A stretch of DNA of 64,000 nt, taken from NCBI RefSeq assembly GCF_900240265.1, contig NZ_LT964739.1, forward strand, positions 1,448,664 through 1,512,663, written 5' to 3'. A program made the position numbers and the translations under genes. Positions 7,749-15,568 of this stretch are shown here, one piece after another. The notes beneath the pieces were generated by a model. It saw nothing but the letters and a program-made list of their open reading frames with translations, ran no database searches and was not told the origin of the DNA. Position 1 is the stretch's first letter; each line of letters opens with the position of its first letter. Origin of the DNA: Galactobacillus timonensis (GTDB lineage Bacteria; Bacillota_I; Bacilli_A; Erysipelotrichales; Erysipelotrichaceae).

Positions 7749-8414
7749 ATGATTTACATTGTTGAAGATGATGAAGATATTCAGCAGATTGAGCTGTATA
7801 CCCTGCAGAATACAGGTTTTGAGGCAAAGGGCTTTTCGGATGGGGCAGAGTTCTGGGCCGCAATGCAGGCGAATAAGCCGGATCTTGTGATTCTCGATGT
7901 GATGCTGCCGGATGAGGACGGGGTTCAGATTCTGAAGAAGCTCAAGGGAGATACTCAGACCGCCGGCATTCCGGTGATCTTTGCTTCGGCAAAGGGAACG
8001 GAGTTTGACAAGATCAAGGGACTCGATCTGGGAGCGGATGATTATCTTGTCAAGCCGTTCGGCATGATGGAAATGGTTTCACGGGTCAAGGCGGTCATGC
8101 GCCGTTCTTCGGCACCGGTTTCTCAGGCCCCGGTAAGCGGGCCGATCGAGATCCGTCTTGATCAGCACAAGGTATTCGTCTATGGCAAGGAAGTGGAACT
8201 GACGCTGAAGGAGTTTGAGCTGCTTAATCTTCTGCTGTCGCATCCGGGCATTGTCTTTACCCGGGAACAGATGCTGGAGCAGATCTGGGGCTTTCTGTAT
8301 GATGGCGAAACACGGACGGTGGATGTCCATATCGGAACGCTGCGGCAGAAGCTCGGTGAAGCCGGCAAGCAGATTGAAACGGTACGCGGCGTAGGCTACC
8401 GCTATCGGAGGTGA
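7749..8414 (+). CDS. phoP: OmpR-family response regulator, PhoP/PhoB-like
   Basis: DNA-binding regulator of 221 residues. The receiver domain (about 1-118) has the acidic pocket EDD at residues 6-8, phosphoacceptor Asp50 in LVILDVMLP and the conserved lysine in LVKPFG. The C-terminal winged helix (about 128-221) shows ELTLKEFELLNLLLSHPG and the VDVHIGTLRQKL recognition region. The kinase gene follows after 4 bases. PhoP-type boxes upstream of this gene and of pst support a phosphate-starvation role; without them I would only call it an OmpR-type regulator. Confidence 0.9.
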   Translation: MIYIVEDDEDIQQIELYTLQNTGFEAKGFSDGAEFWAAMQANKPDLVILDVMLPDEDGVQILKKLKGDTQTAGIPVIFASAKGTEFDKIKGLDLGADDYLVKPFGMMEMVSRVKAVMRRSSAPVSQAPVSGPIEIRLDQHKVFVYGKEVELTLKEFELLNLLLSHPGIVFTREQMLEQIWGFLYDGETRTVDVHIGTLRQKLGEAGKQIETVRGVGYRYRR

Positions 8415-8418
8415 TGTT

Positions 8419-10089
8419 ATGAAAAAACGGATCTTTCGCTCTGTATTCATTTCAATGGTTCTGGTTCTGGCGGCGTCGCTTGCGTTGATCACGGTTGTTC
8501 TGAACCAGCATTTCATTTCCCTGGAAGAGGAGAGGATGAAGACACAGGCGGATCTCGCTGCCGCCGGCATCGAGACCGAAGGAATGGATTATCTCTCGGC
8601 TCTTGACCTCTCCGACTACCGGGTTACCTGGATTGCAAGAGACGGTACGGTGCTCTACGATTCGCAAAGCGATGCGAGTCAGATGGAGAATCATGCGGAC
8701 CGTGCAGAGTTTCAGGGGGCGGTAGTCAATGGCAGCGCCTATGCGACCCGCAGCTCACATACGTTAATGACGGCGACCATCTATTATGCACAGCTGCTGT
8801 CAGATGGCACGGTGGTGCGGATTGCGATTGCGCGCAGTTCCCTGCTGGCAACATTTCTGCAGCTGATCTCGGCATTCCTGTGGATTCTGATCGCGGCGGC
8901 ATGCGTCAGTGCACTGGTGGCGGTGTACATGAGCCGGAAGCTTGTGAAGCCGATCAATGAAATTGATCTGGATCATCCGCTTGACATGCAGGAATATCCG
9001 GAGATGCGGCCGCTGCTGGTGCGGATTGATGATCAGAACAAGGAAATCGCTGCCCAGCTCGAGACGGTGCACCGCCAGGAGAAGGAGTTTTTGACGGTTT
9101 CACAGGCAATCCAGGAAGGCCTGGTGCTTGCGGATGCCAATGGAAAGATTCTGAGCATCAATCTTGCCGCAAAGATGCTGCTGGCTCCGGATGGTAGAAA
9201 TACGGAAAATATCAGTGATCTTGCCTATCCGGATCTGATCGGAAAGCTGTTTGCAAAGGCGAAGAGCTTCAGCCATGCCGAGAATTCCGTCACGATGCCG
9301 GATGGACGAATCTTCAATATCAGCTTTGATCCGGTGACGTCGCACAAGCAGCTGACCGGTGTCAGTATTCTTAGCTATGATGCGACGGAAACCTATCAGG
9401 CGCAGCAGATGCGGCAGGAATTTACGGCCAATGTTTCGCATGAGCTCAAGACGCCGCTGCAGTCCATCATGGGATCGGCGGAGCTATTGGAAAACGGGAT
9501 GGTCAAGAAACAGGATGTTCCGGTGTTCCTGAAGCGGATTCATAAGGAAGCGGCCCGGATGCTGCAGCTGATCGATGATATTCTGAGACTTTCGCAGCTC
9601 GATGAGCTGGAAGATGCGCGGGAAGAAAAGATGGATCTTGCGCAGTCGGTGAACGAGGCTCTGGAGGCGCTGTCTTCCAGCTTTGCGGAACACGGTATTC
9701 ACCTGGAAAAACATATTGAGACCGCCACGATCAAGGGTTCGCCGCAGCTGGTCTATGAGATTGCCTACAACCTGATCGATAATGCGATCCGCTACAACAA
9801 ACCGGATGGATCGCTGACTGTATCGGTATATCCGCACCATGCCTTTGCGGTGCTGCAGGTGGCGGATACGGGCATCGGTATTCCCGAAGCTTCGCAGGAA
9901 AGAATCTTTGAACGCTTCTATCGCGTGGATAAGTCGCGCTCCCGCAAAACGGGCGGCACCGGTCTTGGCTTAAGCATCGTGAAGCATGCCGTTGCTCTGT
10001 GCGGAGGAACGATCCGCCTTGAAAGCAAGGAAGGCGTGGGCAGTACGTTTACGGTTAACTTCCCTTTGCTTGAGGACGCGAAACAATAA
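8419..10089 (+). CDS. phoR: Sensor histidine kinase, PhoR-like
   Basis: Membrane kinase of 556 residues, partner of the regulator just upstream. It has a first membrane segment (about 8-28), an extracytoplasmic stretch of about 115 residues, a second membrane segment (about 150-172), a PAS-like domain (about 225-330), and the dimerisation domain with the phosphoacceptor histidine in NVSHELKTPLQS near residue 340. The ATPase domain follows with N box (NLIDNAIRYN), DTGIGIP and the GGTGLGLSIVKH G2 box. The order TM-PAS-HisKA-HATPase is that of Gram-positive PhoR/WalK proteins. A strong terminator follows. Confidence 0.93.
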   Translation: MKKRIFRSVFISMVLVLAASLALITVVLNQHFISLEEERMKTQADLAAAGIETEGMDYLSALDLSDYRVTWIARDGTVLYDSQSDASQMENHADRAEFQGAVVNGSAYATRSSHTLMTATIYYAQLLSDGTVVRIAIARSSLLATFLQLISAFLWILIAAACVSALVAVYMSRKLVKPINEIDLDHPLDMQEYPEMRPLLVRIDDQNKEIAAQLETVHRQEKEFLTVSQAIQEGLVLADANGKILSINLAAKMLLAPDGRNTENISDLAYPDLIGKLFAKAKSFSHAENSVTMPDGRIFNISFDPVTSHKQLTGVSILSYDATETYQAQQMRQEFTANVSHELKTPLQSIMGSAELLENGMVKKQDVPVFLKRIHKEAARMLQLIDDILRLSQLDELEDAREEKMDLAQSVNEALEALSSSFAEHGIHLEKHIETATIKGSPQLVYEIAYNLIDNAIRYNKPDGSLTVSVYPHHAFAVLQVADTGIGIPEASQERIFERFYRVDKSRSRKTGGTGLGLSIVKHAVALCGGTIRLESKEGVGSTFTVNFPLLEDAKQ

Positions 10090-10114
10090 CAGAAACATGC
10101 CGATCAGGCACAAG

Positions 10115-10144
10115 AAAGGGCCGCCAGTTCAGGAGCGGCCCTTT
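10115..10144 (+). terminator. Terminator of the phoPR operon
   Basis: GGGCCGC / GCGGCCC stem with a 10-base loop, flanked by AAA and TTT. It lies 25 bases after the kinase stop. The T tract is short, but the stem is very stable. Confidence 0.75.
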
Positions 10145-10203
10145 CACGGGATTGTACTCATGCAGCCTTTGGAGAACATATTCGAAGGAGTGGTTAGACT
10201 GTC

Positions 10204-10233
10204 ATAAGTAGTTAGCTCTAACTAACTGCTTAT
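10204..10233. repeat. 12-bp inverted repeat upstream of the metallopeptidase gene
   Basis: ATAAGTAGTTAG and CTAACTGCTTAT form a 12-bp stem (one G-T pair) around a 6-base spacer. There is no T run, so it is not an intrinsic terminator. It lies about 40 bases before the predicted promoter at 10272, a position suitable for an operator or a weak bidirectional hairpin. No regulator gene is adjacent. Confidence 0.6.
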
Positions 10234-10268
10234 AGGTTACCGGACAGAGCGACGGGTGTCAAGAGAAT

Positions 10269-10285
10269 TGTTATAATTTTTTTCG
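10269..10285 (+). promoter_or_regulatory. Extended -10 promoter of the metallopeptidase gene
   Basis: TGTTATAAT (TG at 10269-10270, TATAAT at 10272-10277) is a perfect extended -10. The GTG start codon follows after 7 bases, where transcription should begin. No Shine-Dalgarno is present, so the mRNA is probably leaderless. Confidence 0.55.
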
Positions 10286-10995
10286 TGAATCGGATCGAAT
10301 GGAACGGTTATCCACTGGAATATGAGGCGCGGAGGATGCGCAGCTTTCGTCTTACCGTGCGCAATGACGGTACCATCGTTCTGCATTATCCTCATGGCTG
10401 TTCGCGTCAGGATGCGTTCCGGTTTCTCGAAGAGAAGAAAGACTGGGTCCTGAAGCAGGAGCAGGCGGTCTCCATGCGGGGGCAGAGTGATCGGGAAGAT
10501 CAAAGTTCCGATGTCATCTACTGGCTTGGGGAAGCAAAGCATGTGCGGACAGAAACATCTGTACGCAGCCATTGTCGGCTGGAGGGGGATACGATTGTCT
10601 TTGCGCTGCGGGATCCTGAAGATACGGCAACCGGGGAAGCTGCGTTCCGCCGTCTTGCGGCGAGAAAGCTGATGGAACTGCTGAATGAGGAACGGCCCGT
10701 CTGGGACCGGGAAATCTGTGCAGCAAACGGTTTTCCCTATCCTGAGATTCGTCTACGCTGGATGCGTTCCGAGTGGGGCAGCTGTACCTACGGGCGGGGA
10801 AGGATTACGATGAATCTGCGGCTGATCCATTATCCGCAGATTTGTCTGCATTATGTTCTGCTGCATGAATATACGCATTTTCTGGTTCATGGCCACGGTC
10901 CGGCCTTCTGGCGGGAAGTGGCTGGGCGAATGGCCGATTACAGGGATGCTGAAATGATACTGAAGGAAGGGGTTCAAGATGGAAAATATCTTTGA
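10285..10995 (+). CDS. YgjP-like zinc metallopeptidase domain protein (M48-related, DUF45)
   Basis: The 236-residue protein belongs to the YgjP/DUF45 family of predicted zinc hydrolases. The HExxH motif is HEYTH at about residues 194-198, followed by LVHGHGPAFW with the likely further ligand. WGSCTYGRGRITMNLRLIHYP upstream is typical of this family. The start is a GTG with no ribosome binding site, 7 bases after a perfect TATAAT. A later ATG is possible but would cut off the conserved N-terminal strand. The 3' end overlaps mscS by 17 bases, so the two genes are co-expressed. Substrate unknown. Confidence 0.88.
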   Translation: MNRIEWNGYPLEYEARRMRSFRLTVRNDGTIVLHYPHGCSRQDAFRFLEEKKDWVLKQEQAVSMRGQSDREDQSSDVIYWLGEAKHVRTETSVRSHCRLEGDTIVFALRDPEDTATGEAAFRRLAARKLMELLNEERPVWDREICAANGFPYPEIRLRWMRSEWGSCTYGRGRITMNLRLIHYPQICLHYVLLHEYTHFLVHGHGPAFWREVAGRMADYRDAEMILKEGVQDGKYL

Positions 10996-11842
10996 TTTTG
11001 GATCGACGGTATTTGATGATGGATTCATTCTGTTTCTGGTGAGAGCCGGTCTGATTCTTCTGTTCTGCAAGATTCTTACCAAAATCATTCATCGCAGCCT
11101 CAACCGGACGGCGGAAACACTGACTGCTGAAAAGGTGAATGCAACATCGATGGGCTATCTGGAACAGATCCTGAAGTTCATCCTCTATGTGGTTGCGCTG
11201 GTTACGATTCTCAATTCCGTGAAGCCTCTGAAGGGGGCAGGTACGGCGCTGCTTGGCGCGACCGGCGTCATTACGGTATTTGTAGGTCTTGCGGCCCAGG
11301 AGACGTTCGGCAACTTCATTGCCGGCCTGACGCTGGCAATCATTCAGCCGATCCATGTGGGTGATGTCATCTACATTCCGGAGAAAAACGTGACCGGTGT
11401 CGTGAAGCAGATCACCTTCCGGCATACGGTGCTGACGTCGTGGGACAACCATGCGGAGCTTCTGATTCCAAACAATATGATGAACACTGTGATCGTTCAG
11501 AACTATGCGGGGGACGGTTCCTATTACAATACGATGCTCAAGGTCGGGGTGGCATATGATACGGACATCGATCTGGCGCGCCGCATCATTCAGGAGCGTG
11601 CCGCTTCCGTTAAGGGTGTTGTTGACCCGCGCAGCGAAAAGGAGAAGGAGGCAGGTGTTCCGATGATTCCGGTACGTCTGACGGATTTCGGGGACAGTGC
11701 GCTGATGCTGTCGTTCCGGGTGAGCAGCGAGAATCTTGCAGAGTCGTATGATGTGTGCTCCAGAGTTCGTGAAGAGGTACTGAAGGGATTCCGTGAGAAT
11801 AACATTTCGATTCCGTATACGACAATTACGATCGATCATTGA
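10979..11842 (+). CDS. MscS-family mechanosensitive channel
   Basis: Small-conductance mechanosensitive channel that opens on membrane stretch to release solutes. The 287-residue product has about three membrane segments: about 13-32, 62-83 and the pore-lining TM3 with the Gly/Ala-rich GTALLGATGVITVFVGLAAQ at about 83-105. After it come the beta domain (HVGDVIYIPEKNVTGVV, LLIPNNMMNT) and the mixed alpha/beta cage. AAGGAAGGGG before the ATG lies inside the metallopeptidase gene. Confidence 0.95.
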   Translation: MENIFDFGSTVFDDGFILFLVRAGLILLFCKILTKIIHRSLNRTAETLTAEKVNATSMGYLEQILKFILYVVALVTILNSVKPLKGAGTALLGATGVITVFVGLAAQETFGNFIAGLTLAIIQPIHVGDVIYIPEKNVTGVVKQITFRHTVLTSWDNHAELLIPNNMMNTVIVQNYAGDGSYYNTMLKVGVAYDTDIDLARRIIQERAASVKGVVDPRSEKEKEAGVPMIPVRLTDFGDSALMLSFRVSSENLAESYDVCSRVREEVLKGFRENNISIPYTTITIDH

Positions 11843-11902
11843 AACTGATTACAGAAAGATGTGAAAATAAAAACCTGATTGTTGATTTCTTCGGCTCGTT
11901 TA

Positions 11903-11931
11903 TTGAAATGAGACCTTTGGGACGTTAGAAT
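11903..11931 (+). promoter_or_regulatory. Strong sigma-A-type promoter
   Basis: TTGAAA (11903-11908) and TAGAAT (11926-11931) have exactly 17 bases between them. Transcription should start near 11938, 190 bases before the ankyrin gene and with no gene directly downstream before the terminator at 12059-12088. Confidence 0.7.
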
Positions 11932-11937
11932 AGGGGT

Positions 11938-12088
11938 GCAAAGTTTCGATACAGGATTTCTCATTAGAAAGCGAGCACGGTCATGAACAGAATGGGTGGA
12001 GTATCCGTTGTTTTCATTGTCATTTCTGAAGTGAATGGCGTGCGTGAGTGTGGGTTTTAAGGTGGACATTATGTGTTCGCCTTTTTTT
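11938..12088 (+). ncRNA. Possible small RNA or attenuated leader (about 150 nt)
   Basis: A promoter at 11903-11931 and an intrinsic terminator at 12059-12088 define a short unit of about 150 nt. Inside it a 25-codon reading frame (ATG at 11983, stop just before the terminator stem) encodes a peptide with a hydrophobic middle (VSVVFIVI). It has no good ribosome binding site. It could be a free-standing sRNA, a small peptide gene, or a leader that attenuates the ankyrin gene at 12127. I recognise no riboswitch class. Confidence 0.4.
12059..12088 (+). terminator. Intrinsic terminator upstream of the ankyrin gene
   Basis: AAGGTGGACA / TGTTCGCCTT form a 10-bp stem (two G-T pairs) with a 5-base loop followed by five to six T residues. 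It ends 39 bases before the ankyrin ATG, too far from mscS to be its obvious terminator, though it could serve both. Confidence 0.8.
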
Positions 12089-12126
12089 GAAAATTTGATC
12101 TGTTCAATAATGGGAGGTAATCAGAT

Positions 12127-12795
12127 ATGGATCAGGTGAATCAGGAATTCTTTGATGCAGCAGCACGCGGTGACTTTGCCAAGGTCTGCGCCATGGTATC
12201 CAAGGGTGCCAATGTCAACGTTACCAACGGTGACGGGCGTACGGCACTGATGCGCAGCGCCAAGCGGGGCTATGCGGACATTGTCCGTTATCTGCTCGAT
12301 AATGGTGCAGATGCACGGGCACGTGACAAGAACAACAAGACAGCTTTGATGGGTGCAGCCAAGAAGGGGCATCTGGATATTGTCAAGATGCTGGTTCATG
12401 CAGGTTCAAACATCAACGCTCATGATAATAAGGGACGTACGTCGCTGATGCGCGCAGCATTGCTTGGCGAGACGGATGTAGTGAAGTATCTCATTGAAAA
12501 GGGTGCGGATGTCAATGCCCGTGATGAAGAGGGACGTACGGCGTTGATGGAAGCAGTCAATGCCTACAAGGTGGATTCGATTGAGGCGCTGCTGGATGCC
12601 GGCGCTGATGTCAATGCGGAGGATCAGCGCGGATGCACGGCTCTGATGCGGGCGGCATATATCGGCTATCCGGAACTCGTGAAGTATCTGCTTTCCAAGG
12701 GCGCAGACAAGAACCATACGGACTATGAAGGAAATCTTCCGATTCACTATGTCCGCAAGGAATGCTTTGAGGATCTGAAGACCCTGCTCGCCTGA
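12127..12795 (+). CDS. Ankyrin-repeat protein
   Basis: The 222-residue protein consists almost entirely of six ankyrin repeats, each showing the pattern DxxGRTALMRAAxxGxxDIVKYLLxxGADVNA. Residues 1-10 and the C-terminal 25 residues cap the array. There is no signal peptide or membrane segment, so it should be a cytoplasmic protein-binding scaffold. GGGAGG precedes the ATG. The EF-G-like gene follows after 66 bases on the same strand. No partner can be named from the sequence. Confidence 0.92.
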   Translation: MDQVNQEFFDAAARGDFAKVCAMVSKGANVNVTNGDGRTALMRSAKRGYADIVRYLLDNGADARARDKNNKTALMGAAKKGHLDIVKMLVHAGSNINAHDNKGRTSLMRAALLGETDVVKYLIEKGADVNARDEEGRTALMEAVNAYKVDSIEALLDAGADVNAEDQRGCTALMRAAYIGYPELVKYLLSKGADKNHTDYEGNLPIHYVRKECFEDLKTLLA

Positions 12796-12831
12796 TCACA
12801 TAATTGAGAAAAAAGAAAAAGGAAAGGAAAA

Positions 12832-12850
12832 CGTGCTTTCAGCAGGCACG
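12832..12850 (+). promoter_or_regulatory. Hairpin between purine tract and start of the EF-G-like gene
   Basis: CGTGC / GCACG form a 5-bp stem with a 9-base loop. It lies between a GGAAAGGAAAA tract (12821-12831) and the ATG at 12862. Only a weak TGGA is near the ATG. The hairpin may bring the purine tract closer to the start codon or regulate translation; this is inference. Confidence 0.4.
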
Positions 12851-12861
12851 AAACACATGGA

Positions 12862-14943
12862 ATGAAAGACTATCTTGCGAATGAAGTACGGAACGTAACC
12901 GTTCTGGGCAATAACGGGGCAGGAAAAACGAGTGTCATTGAAGCCTGCCTGTATCATGCCGGTCAGCTGGACCGCTTTGGAAAAGCGGGCGACGGTACGA
13001 CGGCGCTGAACTTTGATCCGGAGGAGGGCAAGCGCGGCATGAGCTGCTATACCCACCTTGCGCCGGTCGAGTGGAAGAACCATAAGGTCAACTTCATCGA
13101 TACGCCGGGTTATGTTGACTACGAAGGCGAGGAAACGACGGGCCTGATCGTTGGTGATAATGCGCTGATCGTGGTTTCGGCTAAGGATGGCGTTGAAGCG
13201 GGTACGGAACGTGCCTGGAAGACGGCCGTTGTGCAGCGGAAAATGCCGACGATCTTCTTTATCAACAAACTGGATGATGAGAATGCGGATTTCTCGAAGA
13301 CGGTGGATGAGCTGCGTGAGAAATTCGGCAAGTCGGTATTCCTTTTTGAGCTTCCGATCATTGATGGACGTAAGGTGATCGGATCTGTAAACATTCTGCG
13401 CAAGCGGGCATGGTACTACGATAAGCCGGGTGAGCCGCAGCCGGTTCCGGAAGTGATTCAGCCGAAGGTGGATGAATACTACAGTGAGCTGGCAGAAGCG
13501 ATCGCCATGACGGACGACGATCTGATGGAGAAGTTCTTCTCCGGTGAAGAGTTTGATGAACATGAGATTGCGAAGGGTCTGCGTCTTGGTGTTCGCTCCG
13601 GTGAGATTCGTCCGGTATACTGCGGCAGTGCTGCGCTGCAGACAGGCATTGAGCGTCTGCTGGATCTGATTACGGAATACTTCCCGTCCTATGCGGAGAA
13701 GGGCCATGTGGATGCGCTGAATGCCAAGGGTCAGGTGATCCAGATGGAGACCAACGAGGAAGAGTCGCTTTCGGCATTTGTCTTCAAGACGATCATCGAT
13801 CCGTATGTCGGTAAGATTTCCTATCTGAAGGTAATGAGCGGCGTCCTGAATTCGGATTCCCAGGTTTACAATGCTCAGAAGCAGGTGAACGAAAAGGTCG
13901 GTCAGGTATATGTCATCAATGGCAAGTATCAGATCGGCGTCGGCAAGCTGTTTACGGGTGATATCGGTGCCGTCGTCAAGCTGGCGGTGACGCAGACGAA
14001 TGATACGCTGTGCACGCTGAGCAAGGTGGTGCACTATCCGGAAATAAACTTCCCGCGTCCGATGCTTGGCTATGCCATCTGGCCGAAGACAAAGGCAGAT
14101 GAGGACAAGATGTCGGTCGGTATCCGCAACATGATGGAGGAGGATCGTACGATCCGCTTCGAGCGCAATGCGGAGACCGGGGAACAGGTTCTCTATGGAC
14201 TTGGTGATCAGCACATCGATCTGATCCTTTCCAAGCTCAAGAGCAAGTACAAGGTGGAAGTCAACACGACTGTTCCGACGGTGCAGTATCGTGAAACCAT
14301 CAAGGGCAAGGCGGAGGCACAGGGCCGCTACAAGAAGCAGAACGGCGGTGCCGGTCAGTATGGCGATGTTTGGGTACGCTTTGAGCCGTGCGACAGTGAG
14401 GATATGGTGTTTGCTGAAGAGGTGTTCGGCGGCGCGGTTCCGAAGCAGTTCTTCCCGCCGACGGAGCAGGGTCTGCGCGACTGCATGAAACACGGTCCGC
14501 TGGCCGGCTTCAAGGTCGTCGGTGTTAAGGCGACGCTGTACGATGGCTCCTATCATCCGGTCGATTCGAAGGAAGTTGCCTTCAAGGAAGCGGCATGGCT
14601 TGCCTACAATGCCGCGATGCCGAAGGCGAATCCGGTTCTGCTGGAGCCGATCGGCAAGGCTGTCATCACCGTTCCGGAAGCCTATACGGGAACGATCATG
14701 GGCGATTTGACGAAGCGCCGCGGCATGATTCTGGACATGACCACCAACGAGTATGGTGATCAGGTGATCACTGCTGAAGTCCCGATGGCCGAGATGCTGA
14801 CATATGCGATCGACCTTCGTGCAATGAGCCAGGGCCGCGGAAGCTATATCATGGATTTTGACCGCTACCAGCAGGCGCCGAAGGATGTCGAAGCCAAAGT
14901 CGTAGCACAGGCAAAGGCAAAGAAAGAAGCGGAACAAAAGTAA
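12862..14943 (+). CDS. EF-G-like translational GTPase (FusA2 type)
   Basis: A 693-residue five-domain GTPase resembling EF-G. Motifs: G1 GNNGAGKTS (about 17-25), G3 DTPGY (about 82-86), G4 NKLD (about 136-139), then the domain II barrel, domain IV (QYRETIKGKAEAQGRYKKQNGGAGQYGDVWV) and the C-terminal domain V (GDLTKRRGMIL). The G1 loop differs from the GHVDAGKTT of canonical EF-G, as in the EF-G-like paralogue group whose function is not settled. It is not associated with ribosomal protein or EF-Tu genes here, which also argues against it being the main fusA. Resistance-type (TetM) proteins are less similar in their G1 motif. It ends in a strong terminator. Confidence 0.88.
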   Translation: MKDYLANEVRNVTVLGNNGAGKTSVIEACLYHAGQLDRFGKAGDGTTALNFDPEEGKRGMSCYTHLAPVEWKNHKVNFIDTPGYVDYEGEETTGLIVGDNALIVVSAKDGVEAGTERAWKTAVVQRKMPTIFFINKLDDENADFSKTVDELREKFGKSVFLFELPIIDGRKVIGSVNILRKRAWYYDKPGEPQPVPEVIQPKVDEYYSELAEAIAMTDDDLMEKFFSGEEFDEHEIAKGLRLGVRSGEIRPVYCGSAALQTGIERLLDLITEYFPSYAEKGHVDALNAKGQVIQMETNEEESLSAFVFKTIIDPYVGKISYLKVMSGVLNSDSQVYNAQKQVNEKVGQVYVINGKYQIGVGKLFTGDIGAVVKLAVTQTNDTLCTLSKVVHYPEINFPRPMLGYAIWPKTKADEDKMSVGIRNMMEEDRTIRFERNAETGEQVLYGLGDQHIDLILSKLKSKYKVEVNTTVPTVQYRETIKGKAEAQGRYKKQNGGAGQYGDVWVRFEPCDSEDMVFAEEVFGGAVPKQFFPPTEQGLRDCMKHGPLAGFKVVGVKATLYDGSYHPVDSKEVAFKEAAWLAYNAAMPKANPVLLEPIGKAVITVPEAYTGTIMGDLTKRRGMILDMTTNEYGDQVITAEVPMAEMLTYAIDLRAMSQGRGSYIMDFDRYQQAPKDVEAKVVAQAKAKKEAEQK

Positions 14944-14979
14944 AGAACGGAAGTTCGGAAGTATTCAGAACAAAGAAAA

Positions 14980-15022
14980 CCGGAGTGTTTGTACATGATC
15001 CGTACAAACGCTCCGGCTTTTT
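14980..15022 (+). terminator. Terminator of the EF-G-like gene
   Basis: A 15-bp stem CCGGAGTGTTTGTAC / GTACAAACGCTCCGG (one G-T) with a 7-base loop is followed by CTTTTT. The IS200/IS605 element begins almost at the end of this T tract. Confidence 0.95.
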
Positions 15023-15041
15023 AAGAATCCACCCGAGAATT

Positions 15042-15061
15042 CTCCCTTACTTGTATGGGAG
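15042..15061 (+). repeat. Left-end hairpin of the IS element
   Basis: CTCCC / GGGAG stem around a 10-base loop with TTACTTGTA. It mirrors the right-end hairpin at 16898-16917 and is the likely transposase binding site. Confidence 0.75.
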
Positions 15062-15149
15062 ATGAATCGGGCATATTTTATACTATGTGTAATTGGAAAT
15101 AATGGCTCTATATACAGATATAAATTCATATATGTGATATACTATATGT

Positions 15150-15563
15150 ATGAGCGATAACTACATTCATGCAAGGACGTGTGTATACAACGTCCATTAC
15201 CATATTGTTTGGTGTGTCAAATACCGTCGTAAAGTACTGACTCCGGAAATTGAGACCTCTTTGCAAGAACTGCTGAAGGCTGTCGGCGAAGAAAACGGCT
15301 TTTCTGTCGATCAGTGCGAAGTTGGTGAAGCGGATCAGGTACATTGTTTTGTGTCTGCACCGCCGAAGCTCTCGATTACGTTTATTGTCAAGCACCTGAA
15401 AGGTGTTTCCGGGCTTCGGCTGTTCCGTGAATATCCGGAGTTAAGACAGTCTTTATGGCACGGGCAGTTGTGGAACGGGTCTTATTTTGTTGAAACCATC
15501 GGTTCTACAAGCGAAGAAAACGTACGCCGTTACATTGATCGGCAGAAAAATGTTCAGAGGTAA
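15150..15563 (+). CDS. tnpA: IS200/IS605 transposase TnpA (Y1 HUH family) with altered HUH motif
   Basis: Single-strand DNA transposase of 137 residues. Family features are YNVHYHIVWCVKYRRKVL near the N-terminus, WNGSYFVETIGSTSEENVRRYIDRQ near the C-terminus with the catalytic tyrosine in RRYIDRQ, and VSAPPKLS in the middle. The metal-binding HUH motif, normally DHVH, reads DQVH here (codon CAG at about 15338). The first histidine is thus replaced by glutamine, so activity is doubtful. No Shine-Dalgarno is seen; an extended -10 (TGATATACT, 15135-15143) ends 6 bases before the ATG. Confidence 0.92.
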   Translation: MSDNYIHARTCVYNVHYHIVWCVKYRRKVLTPEIETSLQELLKAVGEENGFSVDQCEVGEADQVHCFVSAPPKLSITFIVKHLKGVSGLRLFREYPELRQSLWHGQLWNGSYFVETIGSTSEENVRRYIDRQKNVQR

Positions 15564-15568
15564 CTGCC

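Noticed and set aside
12796..14937. Open frame of about 713 codons on the minus strand across the whole EF-G-like gene
   Set aside because: It is the antisense shadow of a codon-biased gene: long, poor in recognisable motifs, rich in His/Arg and with no ribosome binding site. The plus-strand gene has clear GTPase motifs.
12862..14943. EF-G-like protein as a tetracycline ribosomal protection protein
   Set aside because: G1 loop is unlike that of the TetM group, and no mobile element or regulatory leader of tet genes is present; the EF-G-like paralogue group fits better.
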